Assembly (NCBI GenBank): GCA_030737875.1
Contig: CM060919.1
Span: 803,999,160 to 804,063,159, forward strand
Length of the DNA: 64,000 nucleotides
From: Allium sativum
Taxonomy: Eukaryota; Streptophyta; Magnoliopsida; Asparagales; Amaryllidaceae
Direction: 5' to 3'
Shown here: piece by piece, positions 23,094 to 35,883 of the stretch
Position numbering within the stretch: the stretch's first letter is position 1
Layout of the letters: every line of letters begins with the position of its first letter
Notes under the pieces: generated by a model
The model's input: the letters and a program-made list of their open reading frames with translations, nothing else
Databases searched by the model: none
What the model was told of the DNA's origin: nothing
Position numbers and translations under genes: made by a program

Positions 23094-23606
23094 GTAGAAT
23101 CTTTTTGGATGGAAACATGTAATTGAAACATGTTATGGATGATGGTTGCAAGTGGTTGCAAGTGATTACTAGTGGTTGCTCGTGGTTGCATATACACACA
23201 CAATCTAGGTTTTAGATCGGCTCAGTCACTTCATATTGCATATGCATATATGTTTGCCTTCGTATATGATTGAAATCTAATGTGTTGTCATGTGGATGTT
23301 GCATTTGTATTGAATGATTGTGCACTCATGTAGAATCATGAATAGGAAAATTTGCATACATAATGGATTCATGGCACTTACATAATTCGCATTAAGGAGG
23401 TCAACTGAATCAGTAGACCGCCTGATTTTGCATTAGATAAGTACATGTACACACACACTTCGCATATGATCATGAAGCATTAGAAGTCTCTTAAGGACAA
23501 TGGATGCTCGTGTTTGATGGATGAGTATATGGATGATTGGATGTTAGGATATACATTCCTCCTAACTTGAAGATTTCGGGACGAAATCCTTTTAAGTGGG
23601 GGAGAA
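23094..23606 (+). other. 3' spacer and polypurine tract of the chromovirus
   Basis: Non-coding. It has a TGGTTGCAAGTGGTTGCAAGTG short repeat near 23140. The last 259 bases are the segment duplicated at 14947-15205. The polypurine tract is 23591-23606. Confidence 0.9.
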
Positions 23607-26600
23607 TGTAACACCCCGCGAATTCTATAACTGTGAAATTCACAAATTAAAGTATAATCAATTTCAAATCAAAGAACTAAGGGAAACGGGATACGCCATT
23701 GCGTTCGTCTCGGAATAATACGCGAAATAGAGTCCGAGTTTTCGAAAAACGGAGTCCGTATGAAGAAGATATGGCCTTCGGAAGTTTTTGAATTAAGTTT
23801 AAAATTCAAACAAAATAAAATATCTCAGAAAATCAAATTTAAATTCCAAAATGGGGCCCAATGGGCCAGGGCGGAAAAACACCCGCCTAACGCACCCAGG
23901 TCGACTGGGCTGTCGACCTGGTCTAGCCAGGTCGACAGGGCTGTCGACAGGCATGTCGACCTGGTCCAGAGCCAGGTCGAACCCAGTCCAACCTGGCTGG
24001 CCTATTCTATGTTGGCCGATTTTCTGCAGTCTGCTTTGTCATTAGGGCTAGGTGGCAGGCTCTAATTGGTCTCTCCTTAGGATGAATGGCTACGATCAAT
24101 CCAAGCAACATCAATGGTCCTAATCAGTTCATAACCCCTATAAAAATGACCCTAGACTTAACCCTAATCTATTCATTCAAAAATAAGAACAAAGCCGCCA
24201 TGTTGCTAAGGAACGACTAGGGGTAGCCACCAATTGGAGAGAGGATTAGGAGGCAAATTCTAAGGCATAAAGCAACTCAATCAAATCAAAGCAACAAGGA
24301 ATCGCATCTTCAAATCCCTAAATTTGAGAATTCGCCACACAATTGTAAGTAGAGTATTATTTTGGTATGAACAAATAACTGTGTTGGTTTGTATACTTGA
24401 TTGTGGTGATAAATAATTCATAATTTGTGCGTTACTATGATTCTTATCGATTTGAAATATTGTATACGTTTGGATATTCTCGAATTATGTTATTCAGTTA
24501 TGAAAAACTACATGCGGTAGTTTTATGCAAGTATACGTTTGGAATATTCGCAAATTATGTAATTCATGTGGAAGCTACATGTATGTAGTTGATTAATTGA
24601 AATTCATGCAAGTTTGGGGTTTTGCTACTATGCCATCATAACGTGTATTTTTATACAAACATCATTTTTGTGAAGTAATTGGAATAAGTTTGGGTTATCA
24701 TAGTCCATATGAAATTATGTTGAAAATTTGGCATCATGATCTATGTATTAAGTCATGCTTTTGTACTAGAATACCTATTTGCAAACTTATGAATATGACT
24801 AGGCTATGATTGATATTTTGCATAATTAAGTCTATATTGTTTACAAGAATTATATGATGACATATGTGGTACATAGCTAGGTTAGATTCAAAAATCCCTT
24901 TTTGCAAGTTTGCATGACTAAAGTAAAAATCATGATTTCATGTTAGAAATATTTATGCCATGGTTATGTGAACAAATTTAACTATACTTTTGTATTAGTC
25001 ACAAAAGTAGACACCTTTGTAAACATGTAGTAGTCTTAGGAACATGATTTGCTTATGTTTGACATTATGCCTGAATAAAAATATAGGTTTATGTTGTAGT
25101 TAAAGCCTATGTGTCGATAGTGATATTCTTAACTTAACTACAAGTTTACATGCTTTGATTCATGTCACTTATGTTTTATGACCAAAGTATATGTCACTAC
25201 TATGCAAGTACACCAGTTTCTATTTTGTATTTCCAACGTCATATTGCAAGTTCATGCGTTCACATTCCCCTTTTCGTGTATGTAATCACGCTTTAAGCCT
25301 CCCCTTTTCGCATGGCTAAGTTGGGCTTTAAAAGGCTAAGCCCAATAAATGGACGTGTTAAGCGGGGGAAAATAACGTTGGGTTAAAATTACTAATGAAT
25401 GAAAATATAAAATAGAAGGGCCCAAATTCAAGTATGGGTTGGGCCCATGATTGGTGTAACCTTTACACCATTAACTTAATAATGGGCCGCAAATATTTAC
25501 ATATAAGAAAATAAAGAAGAAAGACAAAATATGTAAATGTAGAACATACGATGTGTTTAACCCGAGGTTGGATTGAGTTGTGATGTAAACCTGCCCGGAA
25601 CCGCCCGGCTGTCCAGTAGTCACAACAATACCTATCCAATGTGGGAGGTTAAACATGGAGCCCAATAAGGACCCGAGGTTAGACTGAGTTGTGGCGTAAG
25701 ACTGCCCGGAACCAACCGGCAACAGGCAGCCACAACAATACCTGTCTAATGTGAGAGGTCAGGGCCTTAATAAGACAATTAAGGCTGAGTCAGGATTGTT
25801 AGGATTAAGTGAACTAAAGACTTAATCAAAATGGAACATGCTAAACTAAACGGACTGGTGGGGGTTAGGTTAGAAAACACTTAACCAACTTAGCATGTTG
25901 GCTAGAGATAGAAAACCTAGTAACGGGGGACCCTTTTCAGCAGTAACCCTAGAAGGTGTATCAGGATACCCTGAAACTAGGCAGGGTGGGGCACGATTAC
26001 TGGGCTGATTGTAAGAGGTCAAATCGACGGCGGTGGTGTAGCAGTGTAGGTTCTAACGGGGTGCGGGCGTGCACACACTCCGGCGCAGAAAAATAAGGCA
26101 CTGGACACCAGTAGCATACCTGTGCATTCTAGGATTGTGTCGGGCCGCCACCACGGGACTTGATACACCCCATGGTGGGACCAGCATAGGTAACTACAAC
26201 ATCGGGGGCCGTAAGACACATGTAACTATGCGAGTAGGAGCCGATCATCATTGAATGGATCACATCACCCTGATTATGGGGTGCCAGTTGGAAACTAGTT
26301 TATATGGGTTCAGAGATTACCATGGGGTACGATAGTATATTCGACCCTAGACAACTTAACCAAGTTATAGTGCTTTCCCACTTCTTGTTTATACTTATCA
26401 TACCCGGTTCTTTATTCATAGACAGAATAGTACTAGACTTACTCAGGCTTTATGTCTGACTCTACTTTTCTTTCGTCTTCTTTTCTTCCGTTTCCCCCCC
26501 AGGTCCACAGGGAGGAAATATTGCAGCTTGACCAGCCTTAACATCCAGCTTGAAGAAGAGAAATGTATTGCTTGGACCTTTTCGTTTGAAACTATGGCTT

Positions 26601-26900
26601 TGGACAAACTCTATGGGGCTTTTGCAGTTTATCTATGTTTTATTTATGCTTCTTTAAATAATGTAATCAAGACGGATTATGAAAGTATTATGTCATGTTT
26701 TTGGTAAGGATGTAAGACAATTATGGTGATGTTGTTGTAACACGTATTTGCTTTTATGAAATAAAAGTTGTTGTTTTTCCGCTGTTTACAAATATGTGTT
26801 CTTATATCTGTCTTGTATATCTGTGACTTATACTTATAAACCTCCATCAAAATTAGGGCATTCCCTTTGAGAGTGACCCTAACGGAGGTGGGGTGTTTCA
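23607..26900 (+). repeat. 3' LTR of the + strand chromovirus
   Basis: 3,294 bases, matching 15206-18511. The C run near 26495 is only seven long against about 16 in the 5' LTR. TATA box at 24139-24146. The palindrome cluster and the 111-bp pair are conserved. Confidence 0.97.
24139..24146 (+). promoter_or_regulatory. Likely TATA box of the chromovirus 3' LTR
   Basis: Same TATAAAAA context as in the 5' LTR, offset 8,401 bases. It could drive transcription out into the flank. Confidence 0.6.
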
Positions 26901-27480
26901 GAAACTAAAGGAAATGCAATCACACACACAAATTTATAGTGATTCGACATTAACGAGCCGATATCCACTTTATATTCTTATATAACTTGAACGAACTAAG
27001 TAAAATAGAGCATTTTCTCTCAAACACTCGAGTACAAGTCAGTAACACAGAGTATAAAAGATAATAATGGCCAAAAGTCCTTTTTCTGAAGCTTTCGAGG
27101 TTTATTATAGGGAAGTGGAGGAGTCGGTCTTCAATCCGCATGAAGGTTCTTCTTTCGTTGGACGTATGACAGGTGTAGCAAGATCCGGTAACGTAGAAGA
27201 AATATCAAGCGTTTGACCTGAGACGTGCCCAATAGAATAAGTCCTAGGGAGTTGCACGCTCGGGGTCGACATGCTCAGATCGGTGTGATCCAGGTCGGCA
27301 TACCGATCCAACCCCTCCCTAGCCTTTTGCTTCTATCTCTTGTGCTTCATTTAATGGAGATCGAGTCGATACCTATAAGTTGTTGTCTTCACCGTGAGCC
27401 TGGATAGAGTCTTGAACGGCTAGTCTACGAAACTTAATGGCCTTACCGAAAAGCGTGTCAATACCAGCAAACATTGAAAG
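26901..27480. other. Remnant of a gypsy-type repeat, no gene
   Basis: Contains AAATTTATAGTGATTCGAC at about 26931, also seen near 14030, followed by unique-looking sequence. Open frames are short and random. Its far end runs into an AT-rich tract. Confidence 0.45.
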
Positions 27481-28160
27481 TCGGCAAGTATTACAAAAAA
27501 AATAACTAAGAATTATAAAATTTCAAGTTTACAACAATAATAATAATAACTATAGTACATTAATCAAATTAACTAGACTTATAATAATAATTGTAATTTA
27601 AATAAATTTTATAAATAATAATAATAAATAACTAAACTTTATGAAAACTTAATAAGATTTATAAAAATTAACCAAGTACTATAAAAAATTAACTAAGTTA
27701 TTGATTTTATAAAATTAACCATGATTTATAAAAAGTAAATAAGTTTATAAACATAAAAAGGAAAAGAACAATATTAAACTAAGTTTACAATAATAATAAC
27801 AAATTATATGTACTAACTAAGGTTTATAAAAGTTAACTGAATTTATAATAATAATATAACTAAGTTAACTATGCTCTATAAATAATAAGAATGATAATAA
27901 ATTAAATAAGCATTATAAAAAGTCAACTTAGTATAATAAATATATAATAATATTTATAATAATTTACTTAAATTAACTAAATTTTATAAAAATTATTTAT
28001 GATTTATAAAAACCAACTAAGTATTATGAAAATTTCATGTTAACTAAGTTTTATAAAAATTAACCAAATTTATAATAACAGTTTAACTGAGTTAACAAAA
28101 CTTTATAAATAATATAATAAAATAACTAAGTTTTATAAAAATCAGCTAAGATTATAGTAA
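27480..28160. repeat. AT-rich degenerate minisatellite-like tract
   Basis: The words ACTAAG, TTTATAAAAATTAAC and AATAATAATAA recur in changing order for about 680 bases. G and C are very scarce. No fixed period could be set by eye. Confidence 0.75.
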
Positions 28161-29860
28161 TAATAATGTTGACATGCTTTTTGGGCAAAGCTGTCACACA
28201 TTGTTTAGCGACGTGCTTAAGTCTCGAGAACGTCGTCAAAAGACACAAAGCGATTTGGTTGAGGTCGTGACGTATTTGGAAAAGGTTGGAAATAGCATCG
28301 ATTCTTGAAAACGTCATTAATGGACTTGGAAAAACTGGCATGGTAAGAATACGTGATTGACTCGGTCCGATTAGCTCAAAATGCTTGAGCGTATCGGTCC
28401 GATCACATAGAAAACTCGCCGTGGAAAAATAACTGAATTTTGGTTAAAAAAAAAACAATGCCGCGCACTCAAAAACAGCTGATCGACATGGCATGATCAC
28501 GAAAAATGACTTGTGTGACTCATACATAAAAATCTGGCACTTGGCAAAATTCTAGTTTGTTACGTTCAAAAACAGGTGATCGATACGTGAAAATCATCAA
28601 AAATCATGTGTTCATGCTTGGTTGATTATATCTAGTAAAACGGTTGATCACTTGGCTTGGCATAAAAAAATCAGTGATCAACACGGGGAAACATCTACGA
28701 TCCACATGTTTTATCTGCCTCGGAAACTCCTGAAATTCGGCGCGGTTCTTGGGAATTTTGTATCCTAGATTTTCGTATCCCAAAGGGATGCGAAAAATCC
28801 TTGATCGCATCGGAGGGATATGTGTTTTCCCCGGTGCGTAGACATGGATACGAAATGTTGGCACAACCGGGTTTTGAAATCTTGGCAAAAAAGGGTTGAG
28901 TACCATGGAGGGATTCAAAATTTCCCAAGCACGACACCGTGAGTTTTCACAAGTCGAATTCCTGGATTTGGCTCAAATACGAAATATTGGCATTTGCCAA
29001 ACGATTTTGGCACACGGTAGAAACAAGGGCGGATCATGGAATGTTGCTTGAGCACACCGTATTTTGCAAGGGTTTTTGGGATGTGAAATGACAAAGTGGC
29101 GGATCATTTTGGCAACATATTTCACCGTATGCATCACCATTTTTGGGCTGATCAGCTCATGTTTTCACTTGATTTTTGGGATTCGAGTTTTTTGAGCTCC
29201 GGTATGTGATTTTTTACATTGGCTTTGTTTTTTGACTTCGTTCTTGGGATGTGAATTTCGTATCCCTAGGGATACAAAATTCAGTTGACACTCCCAAAAT
29301 TCACATATAAATACCTCCAGGCTTGGCATTCAAAGAGGTTGGCTCATTTGTACTCTACCTACACTTTGGCATAAGGGATTGAAGCTATCAATCACTATTA
29401 ATGGCTGCCTTCATCATCTTCATGGATTTTGGACTTCTTTTGGACTTTTAGACATTGCACAAACGTTTTCCTACAACATTCGGACATTAAATTTGACTTT
29501 TACACTGTTTTTGGATATTTTTGGATATCTTTGGAATTTCTTGAAAATTGAAGCTAATTTTTGGACAATGCTTCACACTTTGGCTCAACGGAGAAGACAA
29601 AGGGCATTTTGGTCAAATTTTGGAATTAACAAACATTTTGTTGTTCTATTATACAACTTTGTACACAAAATTTGTCCGACCTTATAGTACCCTTGTAATC
29701 GACTATTATATGGTGAATGATTACTTTAAAATGGACGTAGGCGTTAGTGCTGAACCACTATAAAAAATTGTGTTGTCCTTTTACATTCTCGTACTTTAGA
29801 TTATCATTTTCCTATAAAGCATACACTCGGGAGTTAGCGTGTGTGAATAGCCATTTCTCT
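28161..29860 (+). repeat. Tat-type LTR, 5' copy (boundaries approximate)
   Basis: The end resembles the LTR at 13700-13854: ATGGACGTAGGC and ACCACTATAAA near 29732-29765, then a CGTGTGT word, followed shortly by a gag start. The left edge may be the TGTTGACATGC at about 28167. A near-perfect palindrome sits at 29253-29282. Short open frames here have no family support. Confidence 0.6.
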
Positions 29861-29989
29861 ACGTCGGCACCTCGGCTCACTAGGAAGGAGGGCTCACGAC
29901 TTTGATTTTTCGCTTTAGATTGGATTCTAGGATTAGGTTTTGGTTTTTGACTTTGGAATCAGTTTTCGACTTTGCTACTCGCTTTTCAT
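29861..29989 (+). other. Leader with a possible degenerate primer site
   Basis: GTCGGCACCTCGGCTCAC at about 29861 is where a primer site should be. It only loosely resembles the TGGCG-type sites of Tat elements, so the primer is not assigned. Confidence 0.35.
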
Positions 29990-30866
29990 CATGGTTAAGC
30001 ATAAGAATCTTGACGCTATTGCCGAAGCTCAAGGTACAGGAGGTAAAGTAATTCAAAAACTTTCTTCGACTGATGCTCCCTCAAATTACATCACTCATGA
30101 TGATGTCGATGGAAAGATTAAGAATTTGGCTACGGATTTTAATGCTCGACTCGAGTAACATGAAGAAGCATTCACTACGTTTCTTGCTCGGATTGAGTCT
30201 AGGATAGGAAGTACTAGAAGCTCGACTGGCCAAGCGGATATTATTGGAATAAGTATCAATGCTCCTCAAGCTGCGACTCGGGACATAGGGGCAACCTTGC
30301 AAACTAATCAATAGGGCGATGTCGATCCTCGAACTAGTATCGTCCCCTCTACACTCGGGGGTACCCCTAATCCCGACATCGTTCCATCCCATGATGCTTT
30401 GATTGGTCAAGTCGCGGGCTCCGGTGTTGGTATTGTTGCTTAAGTGCTAGGGCAATCAACTTTCAATGGTAATTCTCCCACGGTTCCAGGAGTAAGGATT
30501 GCTCTCAATGCGGCTCCTCATATTGGAATTCTACCGGATATTCTCCCCACTAATCAATCAGTTCATAATTTGGCTTAAACACCGGAGGCATCAGTGTCGC
30601 TTTGGATAATATTAATCAGTTGCTTGCATTTGGTAATGGATCTCAAATCGCGAATGATATTCGTCAATTCACTTGAGGCAGTGCCACTTCTTCGGACTTG
30701 GATTGTGTTATTCGCAGTCCATTCTCTTTGGATATCAGGAATTCTCGCAACCCACCAAACTTCAAACTACAGGTGTTGGAAGCTTATAAATGTCGAAGGA
30801 TCCGACCACTCACTTGATGCGGTACATTCGACATATGGAAGTTCTATCTACTTCGAAAGTGTCATG
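29990..30866 (+). pseudogene. gag: Tat-type gag, broken by stops and cut by the LARD-like insertion
   Basis: An ATG at 29992 opens 55 codons, with stops after that at about 30156, 30313, 30440 and 30577. The N-terminal part is variable. The capsid signature returns at about 30735-30860: RNSRNPPNFK, and then, one frame over, DPTTHLMRYIRHMEVL. It is close to the gag at 11220-11340, so both belong to Tat-type elements. The frame ends where the LARD LTR starts at 30867. Confidence 0.82.
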
Positions 30867-32248
30867 TGTAACGACCTAGAAATTTTGATGAGTTGGAAAT
30901 AAAATTTATTGAAGATTTAAACATTAAAAAAACAAATTGGATATTTGGTTAAGAGATTTAAAATCAAATACTGTTTTGAATATGAATTAAAACTCAATAT
31001 TAATTCAGAATGATTGGTTGAGAATTAAATATTTATTGTTGAATATTTGAATTGGATTTGATTGGATATTTGATTTGGATTTCGACTAAAAATATAAATG
31101 GTTGGATTTAAAAATAAGTATTATCAAGTTAAACGAATTGGAGAATTTTATTATTGAAATATATGGAAATGGACTAGGATATGTGTGTATTTGTGTATAT
31201 TAAGGATTGAAATTTAATGTTCAAAATTTGGAATCGAACAGAGTTGTTAGTGGGAAACTGGAATAAGATCAGTGAATCGATAAATTATTTAAAATTTAAA
31301 ATAACATTATACATAGATGGAGTCGGTTTACAACCAAAATAATTTTATTAGATTCAGAACACTGAAATATAAAGGTATGTCAAATTTCGTTATGTTTGGG
31401 GATTTCGTTGGCGGTAAGAATTTAAAGCGGTTCGGGGTATTCGCGGTAGGAATAAAAATTTAATTATACCTAGATATTACCTTCCTCAGATGACATTACG
31501 TAGGTCTATTCTATGATATCGGGTAGCTAACCCTATACCCATTGAAAATACGTCATTCTTATCTTCTCCGCGTTTCCTTCCTCTGAAATCTTCTCTACTT
31601 CCTTTATGTCTCCACCATCCTTTCTTTTTTGTGGTTCAACAAAAAGGGAAAATCCCTGAATTGAAAATAATGGCTGAACTCTATTTTCTTTTTCCCTAAA
31701 TTGCTTACTTCCTTCTCCTTTTGATAGTCGGAAACCCGAAGCCACCCTCCTTGGCCCTAAATCGAATAGCTTCGCCCAACCCATACCAAGATTGTTGTTC
31801 CCAAATTAAAAAATCATTCCTTCCAAATCAAAATCAAATACCAGCAGAACCAATGATGTCCACCACCCCTTCGTTACTTCGTTCATCAACCAGCAAGCAC
31901 TCAACCACCACAAAGCCTGAAAAGTTGTAGCCTTCATTCGAAGCCAAGCCTCGACCTTCGTCGCTATCGCCTTTCGCCATCGCCAAAGACCTCAAGTCAC
32001 TGTCTTTTGGACTCCAGCACCCAATCCGTCGCTCATATTTCCTTTTCCATCATTGTAGCACTATTTAAGGTAAGCATAGCTTACAATTAAACTTATTGAA
32101 GTCGTTTACTTCACTTTTTCTTTAAATATGATTATTTTAGCTGCTCGTTACTGTTGTCATTCTAAATGAACTGTATTGATTACGTTTTTATCATATTTTA
32201 CCTAATATCTGCGCCTTCAAACGTGTACGAACCAGTGATCGTTCACAC
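30867..32248 (+). repeat. LARD 5' LTR, first piece
   Basis: Matches 56262-57643 with scattered substitutions and small indels. The match breaks at 32248 in GTTCACAC, where the copia element begins. The open frame on the minus strand near 31533-31784 recurs only in broken form in the 3' LTR, so it is not a gene. Confidence 0.92.
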
Positions 32249-32539
32249 TGAAGGAATGTAAATGAGTTGCTACAGCAGAGCTCAAAAAAAAAAAAGATGA
32301 AAGAATCTTTTTTTTATTTTATTTTTTTCTCTCTCACATATAGTACTTTTCCATAACATGCTTATATAGCTTCTACGGAACATTCTAGAGAACTCTATAG
32401 ATGACCTTTTCTAGAGAACTCTATAGATGACCTTTGATTACTTGGTTCATGAACCTACAATAAATAAATATGAAAGCCCTTTGATTACTTGGTTCATGAA
32501 CCTATAATAAATAAATATAAAAGTGCATTAATTTCAACA
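32249..32539 (-). repeat. Copia 3' LTR
   Basis: On the minus strand it starts TGTTGAAATTAATGC and ends ATTCCTTCA. It contains a 24-bp direct duplication (TCTAGAGAACTCTATAGATG words) and a longer one built on TTTGATTACTTGGTTCATGA. Confidence 0.95.
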
Positions 32540-32550
32540 CCCCCCCCTTA
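32540..32550 (-). other. Copia polypurine tract
   Basis: The minus strand reads TAAGGGGGGGG directly before the 3' LTR. Confidence 0.9.
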
Positions 32551-35535
32551 ATGCACTTGTTTGACAACTCCAATGCGTTCACGTAAGTAGCAGAATTTTT
32601 CTTTTGGAAGAGCCTTTGTACACTTTGTTTTCTCCCCCTTCCACCAAGAATCCTTGGGGTTGCTCAACGTAAATTTCTTCATCTAGCTTTCCATTTAAGA
32701 ATGCTGACTTAACATCGAGCTGGAAATTTTTCCATTTCTTTTGTGCAGCAAGAGCAATCACGGTTCTTATGGTTTCAAGTCTTGCTACTTGGGAAAATGT
32801 TTCTGAAAAATCAACGTCGGGCTTTTGAGTAAAGCCTTTAGCGACTAGCCTCGCCTTATGCTTTTGAAATTCTCCATTTTGATTTAATTTTGTCTTGTAG
32901 ATCCATTTTAACCCGATAATTTCTCTTCCTTCAGGTTTGTCTATAAGCTCCCATGTTTTGTTCTTCTCAATCATGTGCATTTTTCTTCCATTGCTTGCTG
33001 CCATACTTCTAGTTTCTCAGCTTCTTCAAAATTTTCTGGTTCAGTAACCACAAAATTACAAGATTGATATATTTCACTCATTCTTCTGAATTTTCTTGGT
33101 GGAGTTTCATTCTCATCCTCTGATTCAGATGTGTGAGTGTGTTGACCTTGTTCTTCTCTTTCTTCAGTTTTTATGTGTTGATCTTGTTCTTCTCTTTCTT
33201 CAGTTTCTTCATTTGTTTCCAGAGAACTTGGTAGATTGACATGTTCAACTTGTTTTTCTTTCCAATCCCAGGCTGCATTTTCATCAAATAGAACATCTCT
33301 ACTAACAACCAATTTGTTAGTTTCAACATTAAAAAGCCTGTAACCTTTAGTCTCCAGAGTATAACCAGTAAAAATACATTTTGTACTTTTATCATCAAGT
33401 TTAGAACGTTTCTCAGCAGGTATATGAACATAACCAATGCAGCAAAATATTCTTTAATTACTTACAGATGGTTTTTCCCCACTCCATGCTTCAATATGTG
33501 TCATGTTTCTTACATCTTTTGTGGGACACCTGTTGAGGATGTACACAACTGTGTTTGTAGCTTCAGCCCAGAATGTCTTTGGCAGTCCTTTCTCATTCAT
33601 CATTGACCTGGCCATTTCAACAATTGTTCTATTTTTGCGTTCTGCAACTCCGTTCTGTTGTGGACTGTACCCTGCTGTGAGCTGCTTCCAAATGCCTTCA
33701 TCTTTGCAATATTCTTCAAATTCTTTAGAGGTATATTCACCTCCTCTATCACTCCGTATGCACTTAATGTCATAGCCACTTTGTTTTTCTACAAGGGCTT
33801 TAAATCTCTTGAAAGTAATGAATGCTTCTGATTTTTCCTTTAGAAAATAAATCCAAGTCATTCGTGAAAAATCATCAATGAAAATTATAAAATACCTTTG
33901 TTGTCCCAACGATAGTGTTTTCATTGGACCACAAATGTTAGTATGTATAAGTTCCAAGCGTCCTTTTGCTCTCCATGATTTTCCTCTTGGATATGACATT
34001 TTGTGGTGCTTTCCTATGATGCATCCTTCACACGGGTTCTTTTCATTTTGTATTTTGGGAAGGCCGTCCACCATGTTTTTTTCTTTGAGAAGCATTAATC
34101 CCTGAAAATTTAGATGGCAATATCTTTTATGCCAAAGCCATGATTGATCTTCCACTTCAGCCTTTAGAGCATTGTAGTTGAATATTAGTGGAAAGTTCCT
34201 GTTCCTCGCCATCTTTACTTCTGCAATGGCCTGTCTCTTGTTTTTTTTCTCAAAGATTCTGCACATATTATCCTCAAATACAAGACAATAGTCATGTTCC
34301 AAAAGCTGTCCAACACTTAATAAATTTTCTTTTAAATCTGGAACGAGAAGAACATCTCGTATATATTTGACTCCAGATTTTGTGTTGATAGCAATTGTTC
34401 CTTTGCCTTTTGCTTCTGCAATAGCTCCATTACCCATCCTCACCTTTAGGTTTATTGTTGTATCAATCTGCACAAAGATATTTTTATCTTCACACATATG
34501 ATTGCTGCATCCACTGTCTATATACCAGGCTTTCTTGTCTTCAGGAAGGCTGGAATGACAAACATAAAATATTTCCTCTTCCTTGCTGTCCTCATTTTCT
34601 TCTGTAAAATTTGCCTTCTCGACAATTTTAAATCTGCAGTCTTTTTCAATATGGCCAAACCTTCTACAATAATTACATTGAGGCTTACCCTTGAACCAAC
34701 ATTTAGATGTTATATGACTGGTTCTTTTGCAGATGTTGCAAAAAAAATTTGGGTTAGAACTTGTACCTCTATCATTCTGATTATTTTTGTAAGTGCTGGA
34801 ATTGTCTTCTCTCTTCTTCCTCCAGTCTGACTTCTTTTGCTCCTGGTTGTAACCACCCTTCTTTGCAAATTGTTGTGGCTTCACCTTTGCTTCAGATAGA
34901 AAAGCATTTTCTGATTGCTCAGCCTGTTTAAGTCTTCTTTTTTCATGTGCTTGAAGAGAGCCCATCAATTCTTTTACGGACAACTTGGTAAGATCTTTTG
35001 TTTCTTCAATAACGGCAACAATATATTCATATTTATCTGTTAAACTGATCAAAATTTTCTCCACAACATGTTGATCAGAAATATTATCACCATAGGTTTT
35101 CATTTGATTCACAATCTCCATTACACGAGCATGATAACTTTGTATATTTTCAGAATCCTTCATTCTTAAATTCTGAAAATCTTTTTTAAGGGATTGGAGA
35201 TTAATGCTTCGTACCTTTTCATCTCCATGGAATTCACCTTCTAGAATATCCCATGCCTCTTTTGCTATTGAAGCTGTTGATATCCTTGTGAAAATTGCTT
35301 TTGTGACTCCCATCTGAAGTTTGCTCAGTGCTTTTGCATCTTGGCGACGAGACGTTTCAATTTTCTTTAATTCTTGTTCAGGCAAGTTTGTTTCATCTTC
35401 AGGTTCTGTAAACCCTTTCTCCACAAGATTCCATAAGCCTTCTGCCCTTAGAACAGTTTTTATTTTGATCTTCCAATAGTCATAATCTTCACCATCAAAG
35501 ACAGGAATTAGAGATGATTCTGAATTTGACGCCAT
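32551..35535 (-). pseudogene. gag-pol: Copia gag-protease-integrase-RT, deleted in the RT/RNase H part
   Basis: 693 codons are open from 35535: a gag of the DYDYWKIKIKTVLR type, a CCHC knuckle (CNYCRRFGHIEKDC), protease centre WYIDSGCSNHM, and the integrase zinc block and core with Asp in FIDDFSR, Asp in IRSDRGGEY and Glu in NGVAERKNR. A TAA at 33454-33456 interrupts; the frame goes on through the integrase C-terminus to about 32990, where one base is gained or lost. RT starts (TWELIDKPEGREIIGLKW, LDVKSAFLNG) but stops after the GENKVYK block. The next bases encode, one frame over, the ALPKEKFCYLR end expected of RNase H. The Y-x-D-D motif and RNase H centre are thus absent. Confidence 0.95.
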
Positions 35536-35578
35536 GAAATCACTTCTTGTTTCAATCCCAGATTAGAATCGAAAAACC

Positions 35579-35590
35579 GCTCTTATACCA
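35579..35590 (-). other. Copia primer binding site (tRNA-Met type)
   Basis: The minus strand reads TGGTATAAGAGC three bases after the 5' LTR. It differs from TGGTATCAGAGC by one base. Confidence 0.85.
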
Positions 35591-35593
35591 ATT

Positions 35594-35883
35594 TGAAGGA
35601 ATGTAAATGAGTTGCTACAGCAGAGCTCAAAAAAAAAAAAAGATGAAAGATTTTTTATTTTTTTATTTTTATCTCTCTCACATATAGTACTTTTTCATAA
35701 CATGCTTATATAGCTTCTACAGAACATTCTAGAGAACTCTATAGATGATCTTTTCTAGAGAACTCTATAGATGACCTTTGATTACTTGGTTCATGAACCT
35801 ACAATAAATAAATATGAAAGTCCTTTGATTACTTGGTTCACGAACCTATAATAAATAAATATAAAAGTGCATTAATTTCAACA
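35594..35883 (-). repeat. Copia 5' LTR
   Basis: Partner of 32249-32539. Outside the homopolymer runs I see roughly half a dozen substitutions, so the insertion is fairly recent and younger than the LARD LTR pair. Confidence 0.95.

Larger units (their letters stand above)
15206..26900 (+). mobile_element. Chromovirus (Del/Tekay-like Ty3/gypsy), young, with two LTRs of 3.3 kb
   Basis: Order: 5' LTR 15206-18511, tRNA-Met primer site, gag, protease, reverse transcriptase, RNase H, integrase, chromodomain, spacer, polypurine tract, 3' LTR 23607-26900. The LTRs begin TGTAACACCCCG and end GGGGTGTTTCA. By eye I count about 15 substitutions between them plus a C-run length change, so the copy is recent. 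Two in-frame stops and a frameshift break gag-pol. The five bases after the 3' LTR (GAAAC) do not match those before the 5' LTR (GAGAA), and the sequence before the 5' LTR is element DNA, so the target duplication is missing on the left. Confidence 0.96.
32249..35883 (-). mobile_element. Ty1/copia retrotransposon with a deleted RT/RNase H region
   Basis: Minus-strand element with LTRs 32249-32539 and 35594-35883, about 290 bases each and very similar. Flanks are CACAC on the left and AACAC on the right, a 5-bp target duplication with one mismatch. The 3' LTR of the host LARD has the uninterrupted sequence. The gene order gag, protease, integrase, reverse transcriptase identifies copia. A deletion removed most of the reverse transcriptase and RNase H. 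Confidence 0.95.

Noticed and set aside
31533..31784. Minus-strand frame of 83 codons in the LARD LTR
   Set aside because: The matching LTR region at 57000-57182 keeps only part of it, with changes that do not respect codons.
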